This document shows positions 12,001 to 18,532 of a DNA stretch of 64,000 nt, one piece after another (position 1 is the first letter of the stretch; each line of letters starts with the position of its first letter). The notes beneath the pieces are model-generated. The model was not told the origin of the DNA, made no database searches, and worked only from the letters and a program-made list of their open reading frames with translations. Both the position numbers and the translations under genes were made by a program. This DNA is from Pacificispira sp965223125. GTDB lineage: Bacteria > Pseudomonadota > Alphaproteobacteria > UBA8366 > Aestuariispiraceae. The stretch spans positions 3,844,001 through 3,908,000 of the forward strand of contig OZ244984.1 of the NCBI GenBank assembly GCA_965223125.1, written 5' to 3'.

Positions 12001-13833
12001 ACGAATGCCGGTATCATAGAGGTAGTGGCAAATTCAGAATCCATTCTCGACGGCGGTTCAAGCAACGTTTTGACCAATTCCGGCCTCATTTCCTTCAGTG
12101 GGGGCCTGTTTGAGAACGGTGAAAACCAGATCAAGAATATCGAGATCCTGAACACAGGGTCAATTTCACTCGCTGGCTTCATGCGGATTTTCGAAGGGGG
12201 TTCCATCGATACGACCAACGGTACCTTCGAAACAGCGGCGAATTCCCGTGCACTGATCGGCAGCACGTCCAGCATCGTCGTTGGAACCGATACGAATCTG
12301 ACCGGAACCGGCACTTTGGAATTCGCCACGGGGTCGCAACTGCGTGTGAATTCCGGTGAGAATTTCAGTTACGATGCCGGGGATGCCCTGTTGACCCTGC
12401 AAGGCGGATCGTCCGTCGTCGGCGAAGGCACATTCACCGTCAATCGCGCCCTTTCTCTCAACAGCGGGGTCACCCTGGCGGTCGACAATGTCGTCAATTC
12501 CGGGACACTGGGACTGACCGGCGGCACATTTACGGGCGATGGAGTATTCAACAATACCGGTCTGATGCAACTTGTAGCGACAAGCAGTGACATCACCGTC
12601 GATCTGACAAGCTATCAGTTCGAGAATTCCGGTACGCTGACTCTCGGGAGCGGAAATTCGGCGGGGGTCGATGCATCCCTCGCTGTGAACGATTTCACCA
12701 ATACAGGTACGATCAATCTTGTCCCCAGCGAGGATGCCACGGGGGGCACGCTGTCCGTCGGCGGCGGATCGGGGACACTGACCAATGAGGGATTGATCAG
12801 CAACGATGTGATCTCAGGCACATCCTCCGGCGGCGGGACAATCGAGGGAAGTGTCATAAACAGTGGCACAATCTTCATCGGCAACCATGCGACAGCAATT
12901 CTTCTGGATTACGAACCACTCGTCATTACCCAGGATCTGGTGATGTCCCGGTCATCGCGACTGATCATGGAAATGGGTGATGGCAATGTCCTCACCACGA
13001 ATCACAGTGCTGGACTGGAGGTTAATGGCGCGATTACCTATCAGGGCACACTGGAACTGCGTCTTTCAGATGATTACGACTATTCCGGTCTCCCGCTGGT
13101 TGGAACCGGTCCGCAAATCCAGGCTGATTCACAGTTTGGAAGTTTCCACCGCATCCTGATCATGAACGAGACCGGTACAGGCGATGCGAATTTCAGCATT
13201 CTGGATAAGATCGTTATTCCGACTTTCGACGAAACCTCATTCTATCTGGATACGGACCTTGTTGGCTTCATGTCCGGCAATGAACGGCTTTATGGCACTC
13301 TGGGGGATAACGTGTTCAACAGCGGCACCAATGGATCGTCGGTCTGGTTCGGGCTGGGCGGGAACGACTCCTTCACGCTTCAGGCCGGTGCCTCGATCAC
13401 CTATATGGATGCTGGACAGGGTGGCCGGGATATCCTGTATCTCGAAGATCTCAGTTTCGCCGATGGGTCCGAGAATATCTGGCGCGTGAACAATCTGGAG
13501 GCTGTCGATTTCTCCGGTGCCGCGGGTGGTATGATCAACATGAGCGCGGATTTCATTTTCGGCGCGTCGGAAACGAGCAACGATCTTATCGCCGGGCTTG
13601 GCATATCGGATGCGCTGAAGGAGAACGCACTAATTATCGAAGGAAATTCCGGTCAGACGCTGTTCTTTGATGAGGAGAGTTTCGCATGGACCAATACCGG
13701 TATCACTGTCTCCGTCGACCATGACAACAGCGGCGGAACAAGCAGCTATGCGATCTATTCCGCAAACGACGGCAGCGCGAATGCCTTTGTCGATACCGAT
13801 ATGGCCGTGGAATTCAATTCCACCCCTGCATAA
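1..13833 (+). CDS. Giant repetitive secreted adhesin-like protein, 5' partial
   Basis: The frame is open from the first base, so the N-terminus lies upstream; 4,610 residues are visible and the gene ends with TAA. The GTG at 133 is only the first internal start-like codon. The protein is rich in Gly, Thr, Ser, Asn and Asp, has very few Lys or Cys, and is built of beta-type repeats of the form 'N-T-G-T-I' and 'G-T-G-T-L', as in filamentous adhesins. Three propeller-like blocks (roughly 380-1410, 4400-5490 and 7450-8520) contain blade-like repeats with the pattern L-x-N-G-x-x-V-V-W followed by a Y/F-D-S-x-G motif. Near the C-terminus a short stretch, GLGGNDSF, resembles one degenerate RTX calcium repeat. 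I infer export by a type I system and a role in surface attachment or biofilm; no secretion genes are in the window. The exact family is not recognised. Confidence 0.85.
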   Translation, partial: GDLLTLNASIEGGSIALGIDAVLDGSGALEDIDQLTLSDGAELAVSDATVTGDLTFSGSVSVSGRLDMTQGSFDGQTDAVLSVAYGAEIEVGSGTDLGSDGTIAFGSGATMSVTEGGVFTNAPKADQQINATDAGHQSIPDIARLSNGNYVVVWEQSGNDKAAIVDPLGNLILEFDATGSSGGEQTPRVTAMDNGRFLIAYNQKNASTTIMKYELFNNDGSHIGSFHELIGGTGIDWVDFNAFSFGADGYGYVARNSATNSFSVKYFGTGATNSTTTIIPGLPIVEGARTATLTDGRIAIAYGTLDSGDVNIRVTFVNPADAAHSTVTITSSPNFTGAIDVAALANGASVVVYSDGNDIFAQMIDSAGDIIGSQITVTGDNIDGSHPTVVAMADGGFQVLFEGTGNDTDIFTRRYDSSGDPVDSLEVIASNTTGNQTSVVAVPTVDGDGVSFVYVGPGSDGNDIFFGTTASGGIVQLDQGAILEGPGIYRLEFDDTLDGLTIGSTGTLDNDADLTIGANGLTVLGTFDNANGTLALSSGSTMRIEADGTIALDGVVDMNGGASILGGTQGNLLQLDGILTSNNSGTGDVIGANLVVAEGGTILVGGAAGEDGTLTLSGSFLNYGFVQVDPSNQNENGVLIIDHDFTNDGIMQVDNAATLIVGDGEGTITNTGNLVGQTSGIFETAVIRAGAIDNTGLIAVPGFGEVAGTMTIQGAAIDSTSGDIEIGMGAQLILDSSTLTLGSGSYFDNDSGALVVGLGSVLDLGAGFTIQNEGYYGTIVLQAGSTLGGDGTLSNFGTMNLGGVIIDGVFENESTEGGGAVINVGNAETLTVNGALNNIGNADINLGTASVLGGTGTITGDNALELSGSTIGAGLTYLGDISYDTNATMTLNGMVTGQILDQSGTGGVLDGTGFLTLTGGTITGTGQQLITSVEVLQTGVLTFMNEGGRVTVNSADWTLGENAFIGSQGTLSISSGSRLGVADGVTYGYDSGSMGVIDFGGGSQIFGTGTFVNASGSSLSVDGDLTSSIARFGNAGTFNIESGALTIVDGLLANTGVLNVQGLDIETDGAVANTGSLLVTGGTLTVDGTLSGAGLIGLRADQGDQALAEFGGNYQNDGTLVLDNLSGAQAGDVTVRMGESGDGTLTNAGELRISDTGGAGLGIKRIDGNLTNTGSIFVDSELKFGSSESAAQILDSTDGSIDVDSTEKLTIDNGTIRFGTDTDFTGGGTLQLTEDTALSIASGETFTHSEGLILLVDGSIHGPGAFVNASGGITFADAALGLDNFVNQSLITVTAGLSIFESESFQNSTDGLIRIRSDLGGAARLRLYDDITNAGTIELSSSEGSGNYSTLTHSDAEVVTNTASGTISLVSDGGSQTHLLDINIVNDGRINLSVGGSLTAGHTLDSSDGTISIAEEIEFDIGGTLLVGNDTVLEGLGDIVINSGGALIIAAGESFTLADSDDVSLGSESQVPLVGMDDQLGPEITRLPNGHVWVGWSEDGTPVAIQRYNASGNPLGDAIVINEFNEVPANNLNLVTLANGNVAAVYTMDRFSSSEIYVEIYDSTGILLTDTALKIPTEVDEYIDEVVHGLDAAAKSDGFVISYANGDGDVRIYSYDETGTHIPQTTESVGGNHVSGTNTKIVNVEGAGDPFDVLIYTAETGFNEQTEEPIFTIFAAVQQNGTETVDVIGLGETASAASVGVASLGNDTFVAVWVDGYDVYAMMRSTNTALPSPSPILIAEDASNPSVIALNGGGFLVGYEIGGEVGSEVYVQEYNTAGVPVGQPVLIDSGPFVYSTNIQMVATENGYSVAYQTQEGQGGETIAVRLESPGPSADLVLESGSSVDGTGTLVIEATKTVEASGATLAMGGLDNDGVISVSGAALHTDFSTVSGTGEIRVGSTSGASGTLSLMSDLTNQSGHRIELSSLDESASMAGTITGVDGATLINAGVISADLAEDYQVLDVDIVNTGSISIYGGAVLTDGHTLDTRDGSLYTTEFNSLNIEGSLIVGEDSALSGVFVLDGGTLTVAADEIFTVGGDGRSTEFELAATSEGGILDGFGTLVNEGYLYLQNSTIASDLTFVNDGVIFIEGGNLTIQTASFDNTSGTLDVTSDNESSSTLTIDAAVTNAGVIDIDLNGGQSAGLNAVITSGNGSTLTNSGLLRSEGFSSNSGTLVLNSDILNTGTIDILGSGEVGTNTVIDSRDGRIMVTSYSDTVVGNLQFLSGSTLIAGTDTIFTSRDGQSYYAGSVAFASGALLSVAAGETMTLTSDGLNLDFSAGGELGGTGTLVIASGASLDLQGITLSVSNIVNLGSMGTRGGTLVLSDLNVDFSNGTLAIEATEDSDAQLSVTEDETFDGTLLLDTISGSNSASIDVSGGVTFTITGTLLAQDTAGSEVTHDLFGTIVNEGSVSFSGVQVDVHDHMDSRNGSFDIGEDGFLNVMGTLTVGTDTQMIGDGVIGITSDGTLSIAAGETFTYGPQAQDFATNQVANTTTTGNQIRSSMIQIDTGDVWVAWDDQNGNADRIQRFSSDGTPLGSEILVNQGGDFAAQDLQLIEFSNGEIGAVYYVDDGDDTYLMMEKFDSDGDPILEEDVPAIYTLRSYSASNYFDRIEVFEHLGDVAIGVTFVNSGGHAADQWHFDVNGTETEGGQGGAIFGPTNTVLGHQPAAHAYSQGGADGLSVALRTNAGTTTVLVNRWDLSGSSSGANFGTTTVNDTVGLDVLANDFYVVVWNSGTEVRLASAFGSSSFPTTVTVQAGANNPTVAALPGSGLVVAYEYQGNIYTQRYDNSLNKVGDAVQVNTSDITGTLSHPSLLILDDGSIVATYQRDVGGDVDIVFASPGLVDPVTLDLETGATVSGDGILAIGEGQELDVAGVSLAMGALNNDGTLTAHRVNTDLDFATLSGTGVLQVGSDASDAGVLTIHQDLTHEAGHTIAFTTIGGTASLIGDIVAENDAVLYNEGLITAAAGNGAMDLNIDIVNTGTISLSDSANLFAGRQLDLVNGALNIVSGQALALSGTVLTGYDTALNAAVNLSASATFAVTSGETFTYSASNNQLIEFVSGGTIGGTGTFYNTDDDFYVTNATIAAGVTFENDGELAVGDGNFIIETANFDNTDGVIRLEAFQTDAPTLTVNANMTNAGWISVHMLVESGSGNDAFFTTDTDAVLTNSGYISLTREPTGDTGDLAVSLDIVNTGQIDITGTLTLQGGNSIDTRSGTINVSSIDNGPAGQLRLLSGSTLTVGSLSVLTSDGDNDSQIRFESALLDVVAGQTFTVTEDTVRLSFTAGGQIGGTGTFRVAEDTDILMNGAQFMTGNVINQGTMTLESTHDIDFNHANIDNSQGTIHVDARVNGVALNVNTDLTLDGIVILDSQTNSTARATLDVADGFTLILTDTLISDSQRVDTEANYLIGSIINQGDITIEKSLIVEGQLDTRNGTITIDDEEELLLDGTMIVGTDTRLFDGDIQVGEAGIVEVAAGETFQSGGGGSSASFNFTSGGQIAGSGTFSVSSGLNPTNVTLSSGLTFINNSFLEVGDGNFEIATTGFDNSGGEILLFAEEDAAPTLTVNANITNAGTISVHMNVAQGSGQDALFTTDTDATLTNTGTIGISREPNGDVGTFQIDVNLTNTGLLEVEADTVVMDGRVLDTRDGEIFMTSGGNGPNNTLTFASGSTLVAGSDTVFSYDPDSFLAPDPGTIRFDAGGQLFVAPGEVLTLEETSLILSFASGSEIGGVGTLAFEEDLDYDLSGVTLSVAAVNVDGQTLTLGGSALVQSGSTLNATSGTLAAQLSIGSGVIIAGALIMNSALGSTLGTVLDIADGETLTLEGDLVSRDSSGNSLTQWIDGVLENLGQVSVESGTLSVSEGSTLDSSGGYIEIAVGSTLDIQGTLTVGGDTELTGSGILHLNEAGKLRVESGESFTLGTQAASLEITAGAAIDGTGTLVIDGSENLTGAILSAGLNVDNNGTIVIHGGDLDINTTAFDNADGTLDFYSANANSTIAFNANVTNAGIIEVVANSESILDGGSSNVLTNSGLISFSGGLFENGENQIKNIEILNTGSISLAGFMRIFEGGSIDTTNGTFETAANSRALIGSTSSIVVGTDTNLTGTGTLEFATGSQLRVNSGENFSYDAGDALLTLQGGSSVVGEGTFTVNRALSLNSGVTLAVDNVVNSGTLGLTGGTFTGDGVFNNTGLMQLVATSSDITVDLTSYQFENSGTLTLGSGNSAGVDASLAVNDFTNTGTINLVPSEDATGGTLSVGGGSGTLTNEGLISNDVISGTSSGGGTIEGSVINSGTIFIGNHATAILLDYEPLVITQDLVMSRSSRLIMEMGDGNVLTTNHSAGLEVNGAITYQGTLELRLSDDYDYSGLPLVGTGPQIQADSQFGSFHRILIMNETGTGDANFSILDKIVIPTFDETSFYLDTDLVGFMSGNERLYGTLGDNVFNSGTNGSSVWFGLGGNDSFTLQAGASITYMDAGQGGRDILYLEDLSFADGSENIWRVNNLEAVDFSGAAGGMINMSADFIFGASETSNDLIAGLGISDALKENALIIEGNSGQTLFFDEESFAWTNTGITVSVDHDNSGGTSSYAIYSANDGSANAFVDTDMAVEFNSTPA
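380..1410 (+). repeat. Propeller-like module 1 of the giant protein
   Basis: This stretch encodes about six blade-like repeats, for example around ARLSNGNYVVVW, AMDNGRFLIAY, TLTDGRIAIAY and AMADGGFQVLF. The same pattern recurs in two later modules at about 4400-5490 and 7450-8520, with the same order of signatures. The boundaries are approximate. The fold assignment as a beta-propeller is an inference from the blade pattern. Confidence 0.6.
4400..5490 (+). repeat. Propeller-like module 2 of the giant protein
   Basis: The module begins near the signature ITRLPNGHVWVGW and ends before VLESGSSVDGTGTL. It corresponds in order and motif to the module starting about 3.05 kb further on (ITRLPNGHVWVGW against IQIDTGDVWVAW), including the Q-R-Y/F-x-x-x-G-x-P-L-G motif and the terminal L-D/E-x-G-x-x-V-x-G-x-G segment. 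The boundaries are approximate. Confidence 0.6.
7450..8520 (+). repeat. Propeller-like module 3 of the giant protein
   Basis: This is the third copy of the blade-like module and is most similar to module 2. The DNA between the starts of modules 2 and 3 is about 3.05 kb, and the segments that follow each module also match each other (LAMGGLDNDG after module 2, LAMGALNNDG after module 3). This points to duplication of a block of about 1,000 residues. Confidence 0.6.
9241..12900 (+). repeat. Tandem units of about 433 residues in the giant protein
   Basis: A unit of about 1,300 bases starts at 9241, again at 10540 and, more diverged, at 11842. The starts are 1,299 and 1,302 bases apart. The first two share long matches, such as LTVNAN-T-NAG-ISVHM and F-TTDTDA-LTN, in the same order. 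A related fourth unit starts near 6217, after module 2. The end of the third unit is approximate. The in-frame spacing indicates duplication by recombination. Confidence 0.7.
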
Positions 13834-13914
13834 GAATTTCCGGGCATCGGTTAACCATGTGGGCTAGACTGGCTTGAGTATTGTTATCGTTTAATCCGGG
13901 GGGATCAGTCTGTC

Positions 13915-16287
13915 ATGAGCACCACATCGTCAACCACCGGAACGGACGGGGACACATCCGCGCGCAAGCGGATCGGTAGCGTATTCGGTAAGCTGTTCGC
14001 CCGGAAATCCAAGAAACGCGGCCCCTGGTGGAAGCCCGGACTGCCGACGCTCATCGCCCTTGCCGTCCTTTCTGGCGGAATTGCGATCCGCGTCTGGGAC
14101 CCGATGCCGGTGGAGATGGTGCGGCTGCGCAGCTTCGATCTGTATAATGTGATCCAGCCGCGCGACCCCCCGACCCCATCCCCCGTCATCATCGTCGATC
14201 TTGATGAGAAAAGCCTGGCCGAGATCGGTCAATGGCCCTGGCCCCGCACCCAGATTGCGCGCCTGCTGGACGCGCTCCGCGACTATGGAATCGCCGTGGT
14301 CGGCTTCGATATGGTCTTCCCGGAACTGGACCGGACGTCACCCGGATTACTGGCTGAAACCCGGCAGGACCTCTCACCGGCAATCAAGCGGGCCCTGGCC
14401 GAAACACCACCCAACGAATCCGTAATGGCGCAATCGCTGTCCACCGTTCGTACCGTACTTGGCCAATCCGCCTCGCGCAGCACCCAGGTCCTGGCGGAAA
14501 GCGATGTTGCCTTCTGGACCTCTTTTCAGGGCGCGCTGGGTACAAAGGATGTCGCCGACCCGACCCAACAGTTGACCGATTACGCCATGAAGTTTCCGAC
14601 GCTGATCTATAACCGTCCGGAGATCGAAGGTTATGCCACCGGGCTTGGCGTTTTTTCTATCGGCGAGGAAGTGGACGGAGTCGTGCGGCGCGTCCCGCTG
14701 GTCATGATGATCAACGATGTGATCAAGCCCGCTTTGTCGATTGAGATGATCCGCGTCGGCCTTGGCGGCAACAGCATCTTTGCCGCCGTTGATCTGGGCG
14801 GCATCCATGAGATCCGGTTGCAGACCGCCCAGGGGAATTTCCCGATACCAACCGACAGCACCGGTCGAATCTGGGTCTATTTCGCGGAATCCGACAAGTT
14901 CAACATGACGAATAACGAAGGCCGGATGTACATTTCCGCCGCCGATATCATGGAAAAACGAGTCCCGAACGAGCGGATTGCCGGAAAACTGGCCGTTATT
15001 GGAACCTCTGCCGTTGGGTTGCTGGATATTCGAGCCACCCCGATCAACCCACGCCTGCCAGGGGTCGAGGTCCACGCGAACCTGCTGGAAAACGTCCTGA
15101 CCCAGACCTTCGTGCGCTATCCGGAAACCATGCAGCTAACCGAATTCATCGCCATGGGGGCGGTCGGACTGCTGCTGATCTTCTTCATCCCGCGCGTCGG
15201 TCCTGTCGTGACCCTGGTCGGCTTGACCGTCGCCGTTGGCGGCTTCGTCGCTACAAGCTGGTATCTGTTCACCAACGAGCGTTTACTGCTGGATCTGACC
15301 TATCCCAGTGGCCTCGTCTTTGCCGTCTATTCAGTTCTGACCTTTGCGAATTACGCCCGTGATGCCGCCGAAAAGCGTCAGGTGCGCGGAGCCTTCGCGC
15401 AGTATCTCTCCCCCGATCTCGTAGAGCAGCTAGCCGCCGATCCGGAGAAACTGAAACTTGGTGGCGAGACAAAGCGCATGACGCTGCTGTTCTGCGACGT
15501 ACGCGGCTTCACCACGATTTCCGAACAGTACAAGGCCGATCCACAGGGGTTGACCGTGCTGATCAACCGACTGTTGACACCGTTGACCGAGGAAATCCTG
15601 AATCGCCGCGGAACCATCGACAAGTATATGGGCGACTGCATCATGGCGTTCTGGAACGCCCCTCTTGATGTCGAGGAACAGGAACAGAAAGCCTCTGAAG
15701 CGGCGCTGGCAATGTTCCGCTCGCTTGAAGACCTCAACCAGGAACGCAAGAAGGAAGCACTGGAGGAGAACAAGGTCTTCCTGCCGCTCAATATCGGGAT
15801 CGGAATCAACAGCGGCGATTGCGTCGTCGGCAATATGGGCTCCAAACAGCGCTTCGACTATTCGGTGCTGGGTGACTCCGTGAACCTCGCCGCGCGCCTC
15901 GAAGGCCAATCGAAAAGTTACGGCGTCGGGATTGTATTAGGCGAAGAAACCGCGTTGCACATCAAGGACCGCCTGCCCATCGCCGAACTGGATCTGATCG
16001 CGGTCAAGGGCAAGACGGAGGCTGTGCGGATATTCACGCTTCTAGGTGGTGATGAAATAAAGGGAAATCCCGATTTCACATCGGTTGCCACTCAGCATGC
16101 TGAAATGCTGTCCGCCTATCGCAATCAGCGCTGGGACGAGGCGGAACGGCTCATGAATGCCCTGAAGGGCCGCCTGAACGGGGTGCTGGACGGGTTCTAC
16201 GATATCTATATGGCACGCCTGCACGAATTCCGCGACAATCCGCCTCCTGCCGACTGGGATGGCGTCTACGTCGCGACGACGAAATAA
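13915..16287 (+). CDS. CHASE2-domain adenylate/guanylate cyclase
   Basis: This 790-residue membrane protein should make a cyclic nucleotide, probably cAMP, in response to an extracytoplasmic signal. One membrane segment near residues 43-60 is followed by a CHASE2 sensor (about 60-400, with D-E-K-S-L and W-P-W-P-R-T motifs), three closely spaced membrane segments (about 405-485) and a class III cyclase domain (about 515-700). Visible catalytic residues are the metal-binding Asp528 (FCDVRGF) and Asp574 (YMGD), Lys570, and the transition-state pair Asn657 and Arg661 (VNLAAR). The second substrate-specifying position is Ser650, giving a Lys/Ser pair like the Lys/Thr pair of other bacterial CHASE2 cyclases. 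A G-rich ribosome site at 13898-13903 lies upstream of the ATG. It follows the giant adhesin gene by about 80 bases on the same strand, so co-expression is possible. Confidence 0.93.
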   Translation: MSTTSSTTGTDGDTSARKRIGSVFGKLFARKSKKRGPWWKPGLPTLIALAVLSGGIAIRVWDPMPVEMVRLRSFDLYNVIQPRDPPTPSPVIIVDLDEKSLAEIGQWPWPRTQIARLLDALRDYGIAVVGFDMVFPELDRTSPGLLAETRQDLSPAIKRALAETPPNESVMAQSLSTVRTVLGQSASRSTQVLAESDVAFWTSFQGALGTKDVADPTQQLTDYAMKFPTLIYNRPEIEGYATGLGVFSIGEEVDGVVRRVPLVMMINDVIKPALSIEMIRVGLGGNSIFAAVDLGGIHEIRLQTAQGNFPIPTDSTGRIWVYFAESDKFNMTNNEGRMYISAADIMEKRVPNERIAGKLAVIGTSAVGLLDIRATPINPRLPGVEVHANLLENVLTQTFVRYPETMQLTEFIAMGAVGLLLIFFIPRVGPVVTLVGLTVAVGGFVATSWYLFTNERLLLDLTYPSGLVFAVYSVLTFANYARDAAEKRQVRGAFAQYLSPDLVEQLAADPEKLKLGGETKRMTLLFCDVRGFTTISEQYKADPQGLTVLINRLLTPLTEEILNRRGTIDKYMGDCIMAFWNAPLDVEEQEQKASEAALAMFRSLEDLNQERKKEALEENKVFLPLNIGIGINSGDCVVGNMGSKQRFDYSVLGDSVNLAARLEGQSKSYGVGIVLGEETALHIKDRLPIAELDLIAVKGKTEAVRIFTLLGGDEIKGNPDFTSVATQHAEMLSAYRNQRWDEAERLMNALKGRLNGVLDGFYDIYMARLHEFRDNPPPADWDGVYVATTK

Positions 16288-16323
16288 AAGCGGTGAATTA
16301 ATAGCGGGACAGAAACGACCCGT

Positions 16324-18432
16324 TCAGGATTTCTTACGTCGTCCTGACGGTTTCTTGGCAGGTGCAGGACTTTTCGCTGGCAACGCATTCTGGATGTCCC
16401 GGCGGGTCCGCACCGCGCCTTCCAGACCGTCCCGGACGCGGTCGATCACCTGCCCCCAATCCCCAAGGATTCGCTGGCGAACCAGACGCATGCTGGGATA
16501 CCAGGGCGTATCTTCGCGATTGCGCAGCCAGCGCCATTCACCGCCAAAAGGAATCATGGTCCAGACATCCCTGCCCATTGCCCCAGCCAGATGACAGACC
16601 GCCGTGTCGACCGTGACCAGAACATCCAGTTCCGCGATGATCGCCGCCGTATCGGCAAAATCCTTTATCTCACCGGCATGATCGAAGACATTCCCGCGCG
16701 ACAGATGGGGATCCAGTTCATCAACTCCATTGCCAACCTGCAGTGAATGGAAATCCACCCCGTTTATATCGAATAGCGGCGCCAGCAATTTCATCGGGAT
16801 CGAGCGATAGAGATTGTCGGAGTGACTTGGCCGTCCGGTCCAGACAATCCCGGCCTTGATCAGTGCGCCCTTTGACTGCGGCAGTTTTTTCTTCCGCGCC
16901 GCCTCTGCCGGAACCGACAGATAGGGAATGGTCCGGGGCACGGTTTCCAGCACAGTCCCAAAGCGATGCGGCAGGGACAGGAGCGGAATCTGAACATCAT
17001 AGACGATCTGGACATCCCGCTGGCGCAGGTGATGGACCTCATCCACCCCGTCCAGCGTCCCCAGAACGCGATGCAGTTCCGGTTCGCACAGGAAGATCAC
17101 CTTGGCATCGGCCCCGAACCGCTCTTTGATCAGCGGCAGGTAGCGGCAGAACTGTATCGTGTCGCCGAACCCCTGCTCCACATGCACCAGCAGCCTGCGC
17201 CTGTTCAGCGGCCCACCGTCCCACAGCCGTTCCCGCACATTCGGGACATTAGGCTTGAAGGCCGACATCGCATAGCGCGATTCATAGGCCGCCCAGCCCT
17301 TGTCATACTGCCCGTCCATCAGCAGCACGGCGGCGGGCGCAAAGGTACCCCTGGCCTGATTGGGCTGCAATTCGCGAACCCGAAGATACAGATCCATCGC
17401 CTCCTGCAACCGTTCCATCCGCAACAGACAGTTGGCATAGGTATAAAGCGCGTCCGGATCCGCCGGAACAAGTTTCAGCGCCCGATCCAGGACATGTTTC
17501 GCCTCGACCGAATTGCCAAGCTTCAGGGTGATATGACCAAGGCTTTTCAAAGCACCGACATCATCCGGCACGCGGGTCAGGGCATGACGCAGATGTGCGG
17601 CGGCGGATGCCATGTCCCCCCGCTTTTCCAACGTCGCGGCAATCGATGTCAGAGCGCGCAAATGGTTTGGATTGATCCGCAGAGCCTGACGAAATGCCGT
17701 TTCCGCCTCCTCATACCGGGCGGCGGTGTGGTGACAGGTCCCGATCTTGACCCAGACCTCCACCCCACGCGGATTCAGTTCGACAGATTTCCGATAGGCG
17801 GTGAGCGCCTCGTCCAGATTATCCTTGTTTCGAGACAACAGTGCATCGGCCCTGTTCGACCAGGCATCCGCATAATCCGGATTGATTGCAATCGCCGCAT
17901 CATAGCGGGCAATCGCCTCCTCCAGACGATTGCTCCGAGCCAGCGCATTGCCCAGATTGTTCAGGACCTCGGGAAAATCACCCCGCGTCGCAAGCGCTCC
18001 CTCATAGGCGGTGATCGCCTCTTCCAACCTGCCGGATTCCGACAGGGCGATGCCCAGATTGTTGTAGGCCTCGGCATAATCTGATCGCAGCGCAATGGCT
18101 TGTCTCAAAACCCGGATCGCCTCCTCATGCTGCCGGGCCAGCCGCAGAAGGAAACCCAAAGTATTCTGATACGCCGCCACCAATGGCTCCAGCGCAACCG
18201 CCTGTCGCACCAGAGTCAGGGCCGCTTCGTGGTTCTGCGCCTGAAATGCAATGACACCCAGAAGATGGGTTGCCTGAGCATCACGGGGTGTATCCGCCAG
18301 CACCTCCCGCACCAGTCGTTCCGACTGCCGCAGATCCCCCGCCTTCATGGCACTGACCGCAGCCAGAAACCGCGCGTCCTCTTGCCGTGACCCGGATGCC
18401 TCCGGTTGCAGCGTCACTCCATCCTCAGCCAT
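16324..18432 (-). CDS. TPR-repeat protein with C-terminal glycosyltransferase-like domain
   Basis: The 702-residue product has about ten tetratricopeptide repeats (residues about 20-370; typical A-Y-x-N-L-G-x-A-L motifs). The C-terminal half (about 430-690) resembles GT9/heptosyltransferase-like domains found in many alphaproteobacterial TPR proteins. Signatures are HVEQGFGDTIQF, GIVWTGRPSHSDN, the conserved VTVDTAVCHLAGAMG and PFGGEWRWL. I expect a role in transferring a sugar to a cell-surface or flagellar acceptor, but the acceptor cannot be read from the sequence. There is no signal peptide, so it should be cytoplasmic. It is convergent with the cyclase gene (36 bases apart) and lies about 100 bases downstream of the sapC-like gene on the same strand. 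Confidence 0.85.
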   Translation of the reverse strand: MAEDGVTLQPEASGSRQEDARFLAAVSAMKAGDLRQSERLVREVLADTPRDAQATHLLGVIAFQAQNHEAALTLVRQAVALEPLVAAYQNTLGFLLRLARQHEEAIRVLRQAIALRSDYAEAYNNLGIALSESGRLEEAITAYEGALATRGDFPEVLNNLGNALARSNRLEEAIARYDAAIAINPDYADAWSNRADALLSRNKDNLDEALTAYRKSVELNPRGVEVWVKIGTCHHTAARYEEAETAFRQALRINPNHLRALTSIAATLEKRGDMASAAAHLRHALTRVPDDVGALKSLGHITLKLGNSVEAKHVLDRALKLVPADPDALYTYANCLLRMERLQEAMDLYLRVRELQPNQARGTFAPAAVLLMDGQYDKGWAAYESRYAMSAFKPNVPNVRERLWDGGPLNRRRLLVHVEQGFGDTIQFCRYLPLIKERFGADAKVIFLCEPELHRVLGTLDGVDEVHHLRQRDVQIVYDVQIPLLSLPHRFGTVLETVPRTIPYLSVPAEAARKKKLPQSKGALIKAGIVWTGRPSHSDNLYRSIPMKLLAPLFDINGVDFHSLQVGNGVDELDPHLSRGNVFDHAGEIKDFADTAAIIAELDVLVTVDTAVCHLAGAMGRDVWTMIPFGGEWRWLRNREDTPWYPSMRLVRQRILGDWGQVIDRVRDGLEGAVRTRRDIQNALPAKSPAPAKKPSGRRKKS

Positions 18433-18532
18433 GACCGTTACCTGTTCCGCGATGCCCCAACCAATCTGGTGTACCCCAGACAGGCTTGGGCGGAAAGGCC
18501 AACCTGTCCCTTCCCACAGAAGGAAACCGCCC

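Noticed and set aside
9241..12900. Regular repeats as a CRISPR array
   Set aside because: The repeats are protein-coding, in frame, about 1,300 bases long and diverged.
16966..18084. Plus-strand frame opposite the TPR/glycosyltransferase gene
   Set aside because: Antisense shadow with no recognisable domain.
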